From positions 372,001-436,000 of the forward strand of contig VTFK01000457.1 in the NCBI GenBank assembly GCA_009617715.1: a DNA stretch of 64,000 nt, given 5' to 3'. The position numbers and the translations under genes are program-made. Below are positions 35,091 through 46,420 of the stretch, piece after piece. The DNA comes from Plectrocnemia conspersa. Its lineage: Eukaryota; Arthropoda; Insecta; Trichoptera; Polycentropodidae. Every line of letters begins with the position of its first letter. The stretch's first letter is position 1. Under the pieces are notes generated by a model, which made no database searches, was not told the DNA's origin, and saw only the letters and a list, made by a program, of their open reading frames with translations.

Positions 35091-36044
35091 TCTATTGGCC
35101 GCAGTTAGTTACGTCTTATCACAGTATATTTATGAGTCAAATTTATTTATTTAAATTAAATTAACAGGTTACCCTAATGTGCCACAAAAGTAAAAAATAA
35201 TACATTTTAATAAATAAATAAAAAAAAACACAAAAAATATTACATAAAAGATAGCAATAAAAAATATATATAATAATAATATTATATTGTACGAACCGGA
35301 CCAATTCCTCGTAGCTGACATTAAACAGATTTTAATAATATATTTACCATGTCACTTAAAATAAATTTATTATTTATATTATACACCTAAACACGTAATA
35401 CTATTTCTAAATTTACATTGTTCATTATACAAGTTAAGTTGTCAAAATAAAGTACATTTTACATTATTAATACTGAAAATTATGAATATACTCCATTTTT
35501 GTTTTATCTGCGGTAGATATTAGTTTATTTATACCTAAGCACTTTCAACCCTTTTTTTTAATTAAAATCAATAATAATAAACAATTTATTTATAACTATA
35601 TAATAGTTTTATATTATTATAAACATTAAAGTTTATTTCTCAAAAAGATTCACTATGATTTTTTGCTTCATATAGAAAATCATTTATTTATAATATAAAA
35701 ACAAAACTTTGCAATACACAAAAGTCACGCTTGCTTCACAATACATATTATTTATAAAAAAATAACTTTTAAATTTAGAACTAATAGATGCATTTAGTGG
35801 GAAGGAGAATCAAAACCAGACACGTTTCTACAAAAGCAGCAGCAATAGATAATTTTAGATTTACAGCAAAGCAATATTTATGATTTTTATTGAAAATTTA
35901 ATTTAAGCTTAAGTTGTAATCATTATACAAATTTAATTATGTGCGAATGTCACATAATATATTAAGCATTTTAGTTTTTAAATTTTCAGACGATACATAT
36001 TGCAAGTGTTTAATAATTTTTTTTCTAGTGCCTGTTCTGATTTT
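35091..36044. other. A+T-rich spacer
   Basis: Nothing recognised. Confidence 0.5.
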
Positions 36045-36245
36045 AGACGTTGGTGAATCTGCTTCTTATTCTGAGATTTTCCGACCATTTTGTTGGTAAG
36101 TTTCGAGTATCATTCTCGGTTTTTGCCTGTATGTTTCGCCACCAAGATATCTTCTTTCTTCCCATCCATTATTTACCTTTAATTTTTCCCATTATTGAAG
36201 AATGAATAAGTTCATATATCGAACATAGAATAATGTGTCCGAAGC
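36045..36245 (-). pseudogene. RTE-like non-LTR retrotransposon tail relic
   Basis: The - strand reads CFGHIILCSIYELIHSSIMG then KIKGK, a stop, WMGRKKISWWRNIQAKT. This matches the YlGHilR...Yellqlim.GKieGkRg.GRkkiSWLRNir.Wt tail of insect endonuclease-reverse transcriptases. One in-frame stop at the Arg of GkRg; otherwise the frame is open to about 36047. Polymerase motifs are absent. Confidence 0.7.
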
Positions 36246-36545
36246 ATCATTATTCGTTTGATAATTACAAACAGTTTTCGATCGTATCCTATCATGAAGA
36301 AAATTCGGTCATTGGAGATTTTCTTAGTCAATGGAAATTTAAAATGCTCAACCCTCGCAATATTATTTTTGTCTTAGTTTATCGCATTCTCCGTATACAG
36401 ATGCGCCATTCTACTTTTTACCTTGTAATTTTGCAAAATATATCTAAATTGATAGATATTTCAATAAAATTAAGTAACTTTCAAAGTCAATATTCTCTAT
36501 ATAATCTCTAAAAGAAGTTCTAGGAAATGAGATAAACTTGGGCAA
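36246..36545. other. A+T-rich spacer
   Basis: A 92-codon open frame (36233-36511, +) overlaps here; it is A/T-driven and antisense to the RTE-like tail at its start, so not taken as a gene. Confidence 0.45.
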
Positions 36546-36920
36546 GTTACTAGAGAATTCCATTGAACATCCGCGTATTGCATTTCAGATTTTTACTGTT
36601 TCGTAGTAAAGCCGCTGCAAGCGGGCGGCAATAACACTTAAAAGTTTTAGCGCACAAAAGATAAACTGCTTTCCACTTATTGCCTCGCTTTGAAATAGAA
36701 TATTCAGCGAGCGAAACCTTGGGCGAGTGAATATTGGACTCTAGCACATTTGTGCCGCGCGCCCGCCTAATAGTTTTTCAATAATATCATATTCGACTCG
36801 AACACTGGTCGATATTCAATTTGGAATAAATTATATCGAAAGTGTACGAAGCATGCAGGGACAAAAAGGGTGTGTGCGATTTTTTTGTGAGGGGAAGTGG
36901 GAGCGTAAAAGATTAAATTA
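36546..36920. other. G+C-richer island, candidate conserved non-coding element
   Basis: Contains GCCGCTGCAAGCGGGCGGC and GTGCCGCGCGCCCGCC. The 65-codon open frame on the - strand (36550-36747) has no known domain. Possible regulatory element. Confidence 0.35.
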
Positions 36921-37263
36921 AAAGTTATGCGCATATATGTAAGTATTGAATTTTTAATTCTTTATTTATAAAATGTATTATGTAGAATAGAAAAAAAAAC
37001 ATGTACCACAATTCTCTGAAATTTATTTTAATTAAAACCGTTCTCGTTATTATTTATTATTATTTTATGTTTGGATTTTTTATAAAAAAATAATAAAAGC
37101 AATGTTGTCTTTTTTAAAATGAAAATTTTAGTGTAAAATTGATTTTATTAAGCCTTATTATTTTTTAAAAACAGTATTAAGTTAAGAATCTCCTAAAGCA
37201 TATTGAATATCATTCATAGATATTTGCATTAAAAAACTATTAAATAGCTGTTTATCCATAAAC
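36921..37263. other. A+T-rich spacer
   Basis: Nothing recognised. Confidence 0.5.
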
Positions 37264-38020
37264 CACTTTATCACAGCATGGAAAACGGCCACTGTTTTTC
37301 TGATTTAAAAAGCCGGAGCAAAAGATCATACCTCTAGCTACTATGTCAATTTTAAACGTCCAATTTTAAAAATACTATGTTCTACTACTATTATCAAAAC
37401 AGTTTTTAATTTCCAAATTTGGTTTAGATCCGCCCATTTGACGGTTCAATACCTTTCTAGAGCTGCTTAATTCATCTTAAAAAAGTTCAGTATTCGTAAA
37501 GATACTGGTTTGCTTCTTTCAAACATGGAGAAGGCTGTTAACACTGACTATTATGACGGTCTAATTAATACTTTCCTAATGCTGTCCTGTTTTTATTATT
37601 CCCCATAGTTGACAGAACCATTTTAGTCACAATCAGAGAGAAAAACATCACTTCTAGGAAAGTTCGAATGAAAGTCCCACAAGGCAGCATTCTCGGCTCC
37701 CATCTGTTCCACTTATTTATTCACGATGTTCCGCCGCCGCAAAACTGTCAACTTGCGCTGTATGTAGATGACATAATAATATTATATATACGTGCTCATC
37801 GAACAGGTAAATAATTGCTTAAATGCTGGAAAGTGGCTTGTGACATCAGCACAATTTGCACAGCAAATGAAAAATTAAAATATACAACGTCAAAACAGAA
37901 TTAAAAATGTTTTCCCGTATATAAATGGTGGCTCCTTCTCCTCATATTAAGCTGAACGGTATAGTAGTTCTTACAACATTTTGTAAAGTACTTGCCCTAT
38001 TTTTTTCCATATGATAATTG
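37264..38020 (+). pseudogene. Jockey-like reverse transcriptase relic, most complete copy
   Basis: Segments in order on the + strand: HFITAWKTATVFLI, a stop, KAGAKDHTSSYYVNF (37264-37350); then FQIWFRSAHLTVQYLSRAA (FGFR.hST box, about 37410-37465); TGLLLSNMEKAVNTDYYDGL (motif A, with the catalytic Asp changed to Asn, about 37503-37565); RKVRMKVPQGSILGSHLFHL (motif B, about 37660-37715); LALYVDDIIILYIRAHR (YVDD box at 37761-37772); and after a frameshift KTELKMFSR and IKLNGIVV (about 37885-37965). Collinear with an intact enzyme, but with several stops and shifts. Confidence 0.9.
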
Positions 38021-38915
38021 TGAAATACTAATAACTTTTTTAATTTTTCTGTATTTTTTTTATTATGATATTTTTTTTTATAACAAAAATCAATAAAGCC
38101 ATTTGATTTTAATGATTTTTTGCCATTTTTAAATTCCTTAAATTTATGTTGACTATCCGAAAATTTGTCAGCTCTATGAAATGTGGAGGATAGAGGAAGG
38201 ATGATGGTTAGAATAAGAGTTTAAATAGCAATTACCTGTTTTTTTCTTATCTGACCGCGTGCCAAAAGTCTAAAAAATGGTGGGGATTAGTTTTGTTTAA
38301 TTTAAATGGTAATTTTTAGGAATATAAAAAAAAGTTTAATTTATCAAATCCATATGCCATCTATTGTACATAACGAAGCCAAATTTTTGGTTTATTCAGA
38401 TTTTTTTATTATTAGGTATGCAATTATTCGTGACAAGGTAATCCCATGGGTGCACCTTTAATTTGTTTGTAAAAAAGGTAAAATTTAGACAGTAGATGAT
38501 GAGATCTATAGATTTTTATTTTTCTTCTAAAAATGTAACTGCTTTTGGTATTGGAATATTTGTAAAAAGTGAAGTTACAAAACTTCTTGGGTTAAGACAC
38601 ATACTGACCTAAACACTGAACATAACTATTTTCTTTATATGCGTTAGTATACAAGTTCGTCAATACAATTCAAGGCAAACGCTATAAAAAATAATAATAA
38701 TTCCCAAAAATGATTTCATATTTACTTGAATAAGTTCCTTACTTTTGCGAGTTAATTAAATTCAATTTAAAAACAAAAGGCGAACGTTTCACAGCACTTA
38801 AGAAATAAAAGGGAAAATTCTGGGAGAGGGTTGATAAAATTGATTTAAAATTTATAAAAATAACTTCATTATTTTGTAAGGGAAGTTTCATTATTTATTT
38901 CATAGTTTGTACCGT
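38021..38915. other. A+T-rich spacer
   Basis: Nothing recognised. Confidence 0.5.
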
Positions 38916-39405
38916 TTTCGCCACTTTTCGCCACTAATCGCTTACCGCTGCACACAACCGTCGCGCCGCTTTTAGTTGCAAACAAATTTGCCGGTCCAGG
39001 GGACCTCCAAAACTATAATTTTCAAACATTATGAAGGGTCGGCTTTTGCACACGCACACAAACACACTTGGCGAATTTGAACCGCTCATGAGTAAATACG
39101 GAAATCGGATTGGGTGAACGCGTGTTTGCCGAGCCCGTACGGAAAGTAAGTTCCGGTAAACTGTTTAAATTAAACGCGCGTTAACCGACCTACAACTAAC
39201 TATGTGTAGTGCCAACTAACGATATGTTAACTTGTTTCGAACTGTTTACACGTAGGCGCGGCGGCGTAAACGAATTAATCGCTTATTGAGTTAAATCGCC
39301 CGCTAAACAGGGAAATTTACGCAGTAATCGAGTTAAAAACTACGTTTTGTTTCGGCGACATTGTAATAAATTATGACGTCATTTAAATGGTTTGTAATTT
39401 GGGTA
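38916..39405. other. G+C-richer island, candidate conserved non-coding element
   Basis: One of the longest and richest islands. It holds a tandem TTTTCGCCACTTTTCGCCACTA, several GTTAAC and TTAATCG cores, AACGCGCGTTAACC, and a perfect cAMP-response-type TGACGTCA at 39374-39381. No exon-like frame. Interpreted as a candidate enhancer. Confidence 0.4.
39374..39381. promoter_or_regulatory. CRE palindrome TGACGTCA
   Basis: Perfect consensus for bZIP factors of the CREB/ATF type. A single 8-base match inside an island. Confidence 0.3.
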
Positions 39406-39709
39406 CTTCATTTTAAATCGCATCTGAAACAGTACTGCCGCCTTTTACAATCCATTCTTGTTTTTTGAGATGTTTTGAAAGATCTCAAGAGAAATCTCCA
39501 ATTAAATTCTAATTCAAATGTGATTTTCTTATAAGATACAATAAAAGATGATAACAATAATGCCATATAAATAAAGGTAAAATAGATATTCTAAGAAGTC
39601 TTAATAAGGAAGATTTTAAAGGGTTTGCAAAATACATTTCTGAGGCAAATGCTAACATAACCAAAAAATAATAAACATCTTTAGTGAAGGAACGAATATA
39701 AAACGTATT

Positions 39710-39748
39710 TTTTAATTCACTAGTAGTAAAACTGCTAGTGAATTAAAA
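39710..39748. repeat. Inverted repeat beside the hAT element
   Basis: Seventeen-base arms (39710-39726 and 39732-39748) with one mismatch and a TAAAA loop. It ends 15 bases before the hAT target duplication. Confidence 0.8.
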
Positions 39749-39763
39749 CATACTTTTGGCAAG

Positions 39764-39771
39764 ACTATTAC
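39764..39771 (+). repeat. hAT target-site duplication, left
   Basis: ACTATTAC, repeated exactly at 40881-40888 on the other side of the element; 8 bp is the hAT hallmark. Confidence 0.95.
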
Positions 39772-40880
39772 TAGAGTCTCCAATTCGAGTAATCGAGTAC
39801 TTGATACTCGAGTATTTTTGTCTATTTTTCAAGTACTTGATAATCGAGTATTTTGAAAATTACTCGATTAATACTCGAAATTAAAAAATTTTGAAATATT
39901 TCAGATACAAAAATAACTTTAACTCGGTCCGGTAAAGGTTACCGTCTTGCTTTTATTTGGCGTTTATGCCCGAAGTCCCGAGTTAGAGCGGTTACTATCA
40001 GGTATAATTTTTTCATAGTTCCATAGTTGCATAGTTCCGGTCGTCGGCTATGTTAGTGGGTACGACGGAGAAATTTCTTTTGTGTTTTCTGTTCGACAGT
40101 CCCGACTTATCTAATTTATGGCAATGAACAATATGAAATATCAACAAAAAAAATTTAGTTATTATGACTATGCAGTTGTAGCGTAAAGTGTTGTCAATTG
40201 TTTATACTGATCCCTCAGCTTAAAATATAAATCAAAACCATTGTGTGTTTTAAAGGCATTTAAAGTAAAGTCAGTTCTTTGCGAACCGTTTAGTTCTAGA
40301 GTAAAAGGGATTCACCCAAATACATCTTCGAAGGATATAGATTTAAATTCTTCGCATTAATCAGGAGTAGAATATTATATATTGTTAAGAAAAAAAATCT
40401 ATTCAAGAAGAATTACAAAATACTATTTTGTCAATAGTCGAAGGAAATAAGAGAAAAGCAGAGAAGGGAATGAAAGAAGAGAACATAAAAAGAGAGTTCA
40501 AAAAATTTTGTATCTATAAAAAGCGAACAGATATAAATTAGAAGCCTTATCCAACGCGTTAATGACAATAAGACCAACATCAACAGCAACGGAAAGGGTT
40601 TTTTCCATAACGGGAATAATAAAACCAAAGGTTAGCAGTAATATTAAATTCGAGACACTTTTTGCATTATTGTTTTTAAAAAGTATGTTTGTGAAGTTAA
40701 AATAATTGTAAAAATTAACATACTAAGTATTTTATTTATTTATTTATATGTGCACGAATTTGAATAATAGCTATTTTGGTACATTTGGTAAATACTCGAA
40801 AGTACTCGAGTACTCGAGTATTTTTAAATTTTAATATTCGATACTCGAGTAGTTGATGGTTCGAGTAATTGGAGACTCTA
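39772..40880 (+). mobile_element. Short hAT transposon, 1,109 bp
   Basis: Terminal inverted repeats TAGAGTCTCCAATT and AATTGGAGACTCTA, with many ACTCGAGTA/TACTCGAA subterminal repeats at both ends that would bind transposase. Perfect 8-bp target duplication ACTATTAC. Inside, only the carboxy end of a hAT transposase remains (40389-40705), with a frameshift and stop, so the copy is non-autonomous. A 120-bp match to its right end opens the window, so the family is repeated. The intact duplication argues for moderate or young age. Confidence 0.95.
40389..40705 (+). pseudogene. hAT transposase carboxy end (dimerisation domain)
   Basis: Frame 1 (40389-40541) reads ..IQEELQNTIL.. to ENIKREFKKFCIYKKRTDIN, then stop. 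Frame 2, open from 40521, reads LEALSNALMTIRPTSTATER then VFSITG and IKFETLFALLFLK, ending at TAA 40703-40705. The RPTS...ERVFS..G block (40572-40613) is the hAT dimerisation motif. The two frames join smoothly with a shift near 40541. The DDE catalytic core and the zinc finger are absent. Confidence 0.9.
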
Positions 40881-40888
40881 ACTATTAC
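40881..40888 (+). repeat. hAT target-site duplication, right
   Basis: ACTATTAC, identical to 39764-39771. Confidence 0.95.
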
Positions 40889-41079
40889 CAAGTAATGTGC
40901 GGTGCAACCCTGGTTACAAAAAAACGTACTGTGGCGATAGGCTTAAAGATAAATATTTCTCAGGCGTTCTTGTTTAGTTGATAACGACTAATAAAAGCGT
41001 TTGGTAAATCAAAACCAAGCACAACAATTTAAAAACTTGTTTCAAACAGTTCTGAACCAATAGAATATCTAGAAAAATA

Positions 41080-41620
41080 AAAAGTTTGACAAATGGGGTC
41101 GCACAAACTAAGTCGCCTTTATTTAGTTTGTTTTGCGCTTTCTTACTCAAAAGAAACATGCAATATCTCGACCTTGTTGTAATGTGCGACAAAATGTTGA
41201 TCCATTTCGAAAACAAAACGATTTGGCAAAAGCATTTTATGAAGCCTGAATTACACAAAAATAAAATTTGGGTGATTTGCGTTAAAAATAATCCATCACA
41301 ATTTTTCATTTCCAGACTAAACCATAATAGTTGAGAATCAATAAAAAGACAAAATAAACCAATAGCTGTGAGATGTCATCCTGCAGAAGTCAATTGAAAG
41401 AGTATAATTCTCTTGCGCGACAATGTGCCACACATAGTACGATTGAGTTAAGAAATATTGCCTTATTTACCATTCTCGCCAGACATCTTGCGATCGATTA
41501 TATTTTTTAAGCATTTCGAAGCATTAAAGATTGCTAATGTCAGCTGGATCAAATTAAATTTTTGGTAAACAGACCATAAACATCAAAGTTTTTACTTTTA
41601 TGTATCAAGTTATTGAAAAG
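41080..41620 (+). pseudogene. Mariner transposase relic, second copy
   Basis: Begins with a worn DKW..HEL-like stretch at about 41082. It then reads LFCAFLLKRNMQYLDLVVMC then DKMLIHFENK (about 41130-41215, where the intact enzyme has ..LL.RN....fLdrivt.DEKWi.ydN; the first catalytic Asp position is CDKM). Next comes KPELHKNKIWVICVKNN (41242-41295). At about 41400-41440 it reads SIILLRDNVPHIVR, the box with the second Asp, and PYLPFSPDILRS follows, matching HpPYSPDlaPsD. Several stops. Antisense open frames over it are shadows. It lies 190 bp after the hAT element. More complete than the copy at 15500-15900. Confidence 0.8.
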
Positions 41621-41672
41621 TTTTAAATCTAAAAATAAATATTAGACCCGCTTTAATATAATATGTATTAAA

Positions 41673-41689
41673 TTATATATATATATATA
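41673..41689. repeat. (AT)n microsatellite
   Basis: Alternating A and T run of about 17 bases. Confidence 0.8.
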
Positions 41690-41734
41690 ACACAAATTTA
41701 AGTTTAATTCCATGGCTAACTTGGAAATTTAATA

Positions 41735-42000
41735 CAAAATTGAAACCATCATTAATCGCCTTTTTCACGGTTGTTTGTTCGCTCGGTTGTGTTTCTCGTT
41801 GCGTTTTTCGAAATCGAGAGTCGTTTTTCTTATTTTCGCTGAATAATTCATATCGGCGCTCGACTCTGTGTGTTTTCCGAGCGCGAGCGGAAATGTTCTC
41901 TATCTCTGGAGAATGAATTTGATACAAGCGGGCGATGGAATTGCGTCGGTCAGAACAACTGGGGTTCGCGAGAACCAGCTTTAATTATGTTCGACATGGA
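41735..42000. other. G+C-richer island, candidate conserved non-coding element
   Basis: Contains CGCTCGGTTGTGTTTCTCG and CCGAGCGCGAGCGG. The 84-codon - strand frame (41673-41927) is rich in charged residues but has no known domain or splice signals. Confidence 0.3.
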
Positions 42001-43024
42001 CCCGTCCAAATTGTAACGCTATAAAAGTTATTAAAAAATAAAGTACACAAAACTAATATTTAATGAAGCGAAATTAAACTGACTTATGTATAATATATAT
42101 TTATTTGAAACAGTTTTGGATAGTCTATGTTACTCAATAGAATAATTTTATTAGTTGTATACTTATACGTTTCAGCAAGAAATATACAAAAAGATAAGCT
42201 AATTTATCAACATATTTACAATTAGAGAAATATCAGATTTTAGCAAAATAGCAGTTTAGTCATAAAAGTGTTACAAAGCGCTTTTGAAATTTTTGAAGAA
42301 AATTCGCGCGTTGTCCTCTCAGGGGTTCTTTCTATCCTCTAATGTCTTATACCAAATAAACTTTTTAAGACAAAACCTTATATGTATGCACCTCACAGAT
42401 TAATTTATAACTGTCATTGCAGCGACTCTTGATTTCATTTCTTGATTTCGTTTCTTTGAAAAAGTTATATTTGTCTCTTGAGTATCTGATTAGCTGATTG
42501 TTGAAGGAGAAATATTATTTATAAATATAAATAATATCATATTGTTCGAAGCTTTTCTGTGCCGGTAATAGGTTTCACTGTGGTTTTCGCTACTGTATAC
42601 ATTTTGTTTTATCAAATCTGTTGCCAATTGTTTATATATTAAGATATAATTTTTTGTAGTAAGCGCCCTGTTTCTATTTAATTTTGGCCGAAGTATCGCA
42701 ATAGTAGCAAGTTCTGTAAAAGAAAGATTGGAGTCCAGATGTAAGCCAATTTATTTATCGCTGGATTTCCATTCTACATTACTGCTCTTTGAAAAGGTGA
42801 TTTATATAAATATATTAGCTTGATCAAATAGTATTTGCAGAACCGGCAATATTATTTTATTTAAAAAAAAGGCAGCAATCAAAAACATTGCTATCGCTTT
42901 AGCATAACTTTCTAAAAAATATTTGTACATTTATCCATGTCTGATTGGGATATAAATTATTGTAAATGCCATTCTACAGTAAAATACATCATTTATACTA
43001 CATTGTGTAATTTAATATTTCAGT
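42001..43024. other. A+T-rich spacer
   Basis: Nothing recognised. Confidence 0.5.
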
Positions 43025-43330
43025 TAAATTTTAAACCGACCGCGGATTATTGCCGAACGCTGTGGAATGTAGCAATTCGGACGCGCCAATAAAACGTCTC
43101 ATTTTCATGTTTAACTACATAATAGAAAGCGCTCGAATTTATTGCTGCCAGGGGTCGTAAACCTTTTAGTACAACATTGTCAACGTTCCCGTTAACTATT
43201 AACCGGTCGATTCGCGTTAAGATCACAACAAACTATCAAACGTCAAGCGGAGCCGTTTAATTGTCACGTTTATGCAACGATAAAATTTTATGTCTTCATC
43301 ATGCTGCGTACAACCTTATGGGATGTTTCT
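43025..43330. other. G+C-richer island, candidate conserved non-coding element
   Basis: Complex sequence with ACCGACCGCGGATTATTGCC, CAATAAAACG, ATTAACCGGTCGATTCGCG and GTTTATGCAACG, reminiscent of clustered homeodomain and Abd-B/Cad-like (TTTATG/AATAAA) cores. No exon-like frame. Confidence 0.35.
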
Positions 43331-43539
43331 TTAAAGCAATTTTATTTTATAACAAGTAAAATTGAATTGCATTGTATTTTGTTAGAAAAAAATAGCACAA
43401 GTATTAATGTATATAATTTTTAATTTAAAAATTAATCATAGTGACTCTAAAGGTAACTCCAATCTGTCACAATGGTCGATATTATTTCATAGTATATTAA
43501 AAAAGGAAAAAAAAACATGAAACCTTAAAATAAAATTAT
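43331..43539. other. A+T-rich spacer
   Basis: Nothing recognised. Confidence 0.5.
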
Positions 43540-43719
43540 ATGATCCGAGTCTGTTCCTTGAAGCTTACATTAAATGCAATATTGTGTAATGCCATCGTAT
43601 TGAGGAGCCGGTTGGCGACAGCCATAGGCGAGGCTCTAACGGTCATCAAAAGAGGACGCGACCGTGATTTTCAAAGACGTTCTGGTACCCAAAACTGGAT
43701 TTCTTTGAGAAAAGTTTGA
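43540..43719 (+). other. Unassigned 59-codon open frame
   Basis: Opens with ATG and reads ..LRSRLATAIGEALTVIKR then GRDRDFQRRSG before TGA at 43717-43719. It is basic, and its second half is G+C-richer (43600-43690) than its surroundings. It resembles no protein I know. It could be a decayed mobile-element piece or chance. Confidence 0.2.
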
Positions 43720-44875
43720 TTGTCGACAGCACTCTTCAGAGTTTGAATACATATATGCTTAGTGACATACAGATTTAGGCAAGAACTCGACTAATTGTAT
43801 CCCAACGCTCCTAAAAAAAAAAAAAAATGGCTGGGGTACAAGAACAAATAATAACAAAATATGCTTTTATAAAGTTATCTCAAGAATCTTGTCTAAATCG
43901 GGATCTATAATTCCACATTATAAATTTTATCACTGTTTTGATAAAATACAGTGGAGAACTAAAACCATGCGGTTGGTCTAAAAAACTTTCCGAAAGTGTT
44001 TAAAGACGTATTTATAGATAATTATTTTTAATAATTAGCAGAAGCAGGCAACGCTGCGACTGGTCTTTTTGATGTTGCATTTATCATCCCTTTTATGAGT
44101 TTGACTCTGCAACCCTTCAAGTAAAGAGAAACTACACGAAAAAGAAAGTGGGTGAGCGGAACGTGATAAAATGTCCTCAAAAGCAATGAAAGTATTACGC
44201 GAAATCATTGCCAAAATTTTGTTGAAAGTTTTTTGATCAAAGTTAATAAATTCGATTTATAAATGCTAAATAACCAATTTTATTATTAAATACCTAATTG
44301 ATAGGTTGTAAGATATATTTGTATTTATTAAAGACTTAAGCAATATACTGCAGTCTAAAAATGTGTACCAATAATACATACAAAACTAAATCTCACAAAT
44401 AATTAAAGAAAAATAAGATTTTCTTCTTTGAGTTTAAAATTATTAGTGAAATGGTAAGAGAAAAAATTATACTCAAAATAAATTTGTGGTAATAATTTTT
44501 TACTTTTTATTAGCATGAAGAGCAAAACAGTACTGTTTGCATAAAATATTGCATTAAATTAAGCAAAAAACGTTTTGTTCAAAGCAATTATTTAGATAAT
44601 ACAAGATCTTACCTAGACAATTAAAAATTCAGGACTTCACCGCGTAATCTAGAATGTCTATTTACATAGTTTAATTTAAAAAATAGTATATTTATAAAAC
44701 TTTAAGTAGTTGTAATTTATTAACATCAATACCTGGTGTAAAATATATAAAACGAGAAGCAATTCGTGTAATTAAGTAAATTTAAACGTACCCCATGAAT
44801 TATTCAGTGATTGCCGTACATATTAAGGAAAAGCATAGACTTAAGTTTTGTAAATGCAGTCAAAGTATGTATTAC
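43720..44875. other. A+T-rich spacer
   Basis: A slightly richer patch at 44040-44180 gave no match. Nothing recognised. Confidence 0.45.
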
Positions 44876-45185
44876 ACGTTTACAAAAGACTCAAAAGATT
44901 TTCTTTAGACGCTAATCCAACAAAAGCAACAAAGAGACCCGGTGCATTATGACAGAGCCGAATTACCCTTTCATAAAAATTTTGCATTATGAATTTCCCT
45001 TTGCCGTACGTGTATGAAGGCAGCAGGCACGCCGAGCAAAAAGGGTTTGTCAACAACCTCAAGAAAGAAAAACGTTAAGCGATGTAAAAAAATATGGTTC
45101 TCTCTGAGTGAAAATGGAGAGATCAGACCCGGCGCCGGGTAATAGCTCAAATTAGTTAGCAATTTGCCGTTTTTAGAGAGGCTCG
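44876..45185. other. G+C-richer island, candidate conserved non-coding element
   Basis: Includes GACCCGGCGCCGGGTAATAG, whose ACCCGGCGCCGGGT is a perfect palindrome at 45127-45140. Overlapping - strand open frames (44880-45062, 44971-45162) lack known domains. Confidence 0.35.
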
Positions 45186-46074
45186 TTTAAAAATTCATAA
45201 TGTTTATTACGGCGTTTATTTTTTTTATGAAAAGGGCTTTCTAAGGGTAAAGAAAATTAAATTGGTGTTCTTATTTATTATGCCTCAAAGAGAGTTATTG
45301 AATTCGTTTTATTTATAACATTATCAGATTTAGAAGTAATGTAAAGATTAGTTGCGATGACAAATCTTGTTTGATGGATGTTTATAATTACAAATTAAAC
45401 TTTATATCGTACAATACAGCACAGTTAAAAACCAGAAATATCATAGCAAAAACTAATTTAAAAAAGTATGAGAAGCTAGCCAGCGCTCTTTTCTCATTCT
45501 ATACGTTGTAATAAAATTAAACATAATAAAATGTAAAATACAACACGTATGATTCGTAAAATTAACAAACAAGTGTAAGATAATAGATAACAACTATACA
45601 ATTTTGTTTGATAATAGATAACAACTATACAATTAATGTTATTTCGATTTTACCAATGTTTATATAATATATTTACAACCACAACTTTTAATGAACTTTT
45701 ATATTTAATTAAACTCCGTTGGTATTTTATTAGGAAAAGTAATATATATTTATATTTAAAATATAATAAAATAATCAGAACTCATTTGAGATTAAAATAT
45801 AAGTTAAACTAGTAAATTTTAGTTATAGGTAACTGAAGTTAATAAAATTTAAGGTAACCTCAAGTATTCACAAGAAATAAATAAAAGGCATGCGCTGAAT
45901 TAGACTAGAAGAAAAGCATGTGCTGCTTCAAAATATCTGTAATATGAGCTATCAAAATGTACGCTATATAAAATCCAGATTAAAGAATTCTGTGGATAGT
46001 CTCCAGCGCCAAAACACGGGCACAAGAACCGAAGAAGAGAAAAAATGTAATACATCTCATAAAAAAGAGTAATT
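45186..46074. other. A+T-rich spacer
   Basis: Nothing recognised apart from the direct repeat at 45579-45634. Open frame 45900-46127 (-) is not convincing. Confidence 0.45.
45579..45634 (+). repeat. 25-bp direct repeat, two copies
   Basis: GATAATAGATAACAACTATA plus CAATT occurs at 45579-45603 and, identical, at 45610-45634, separated by TTGTTT. Local duplication. Confidence 0.85.
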
Positions 46075-46420
46075 CGAGTTTGTGTCAAGAATTGATGTAT
46101 GACAGGAAAAAGAGAGCGGTCGCTCATACAAAGTCGATTTATGCGTAGGTCTACATCAAAAACGGCATCCGTTAAATGACTCGAGTGTTCACTTGACGGC
46201 GAAATAGATAAATACGACTTCTTTTCTTCGCTTTATTTTATTTTTTTTCTCTTGCTCCCAAGCATTCACTGAGTGGCGTTTAGCATTTTTATTTGGCCAT
46301 CCATCGTGTTACCGCTGACACCGGATAGGAAGCATAATACGCCGTTTAGTATTGGATAAACGCCATAACCGAACGTTTAATGCGTTTGCAACGCGCTTCG
46401 ATAACTTTGGCACATAATAT
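46075..46420. other. G+C-richer island, candidate conserved non-coding element
   Basis: Contains GAGCGGTCGCTC (a perfect palindrome), ATTTGGCCATCCATC, GGATAAACGCCATAACCG and AATGCGTTTGCAACGCG. No exon-like frame. Confidence 0.35.

Noticed and set aside
40974..41309. 111-codon ATG-initiated frame on the - strand
   Set aside because: It is antisense to a readable mariner relic and gives only an A/T-driven hydrophobic translation.
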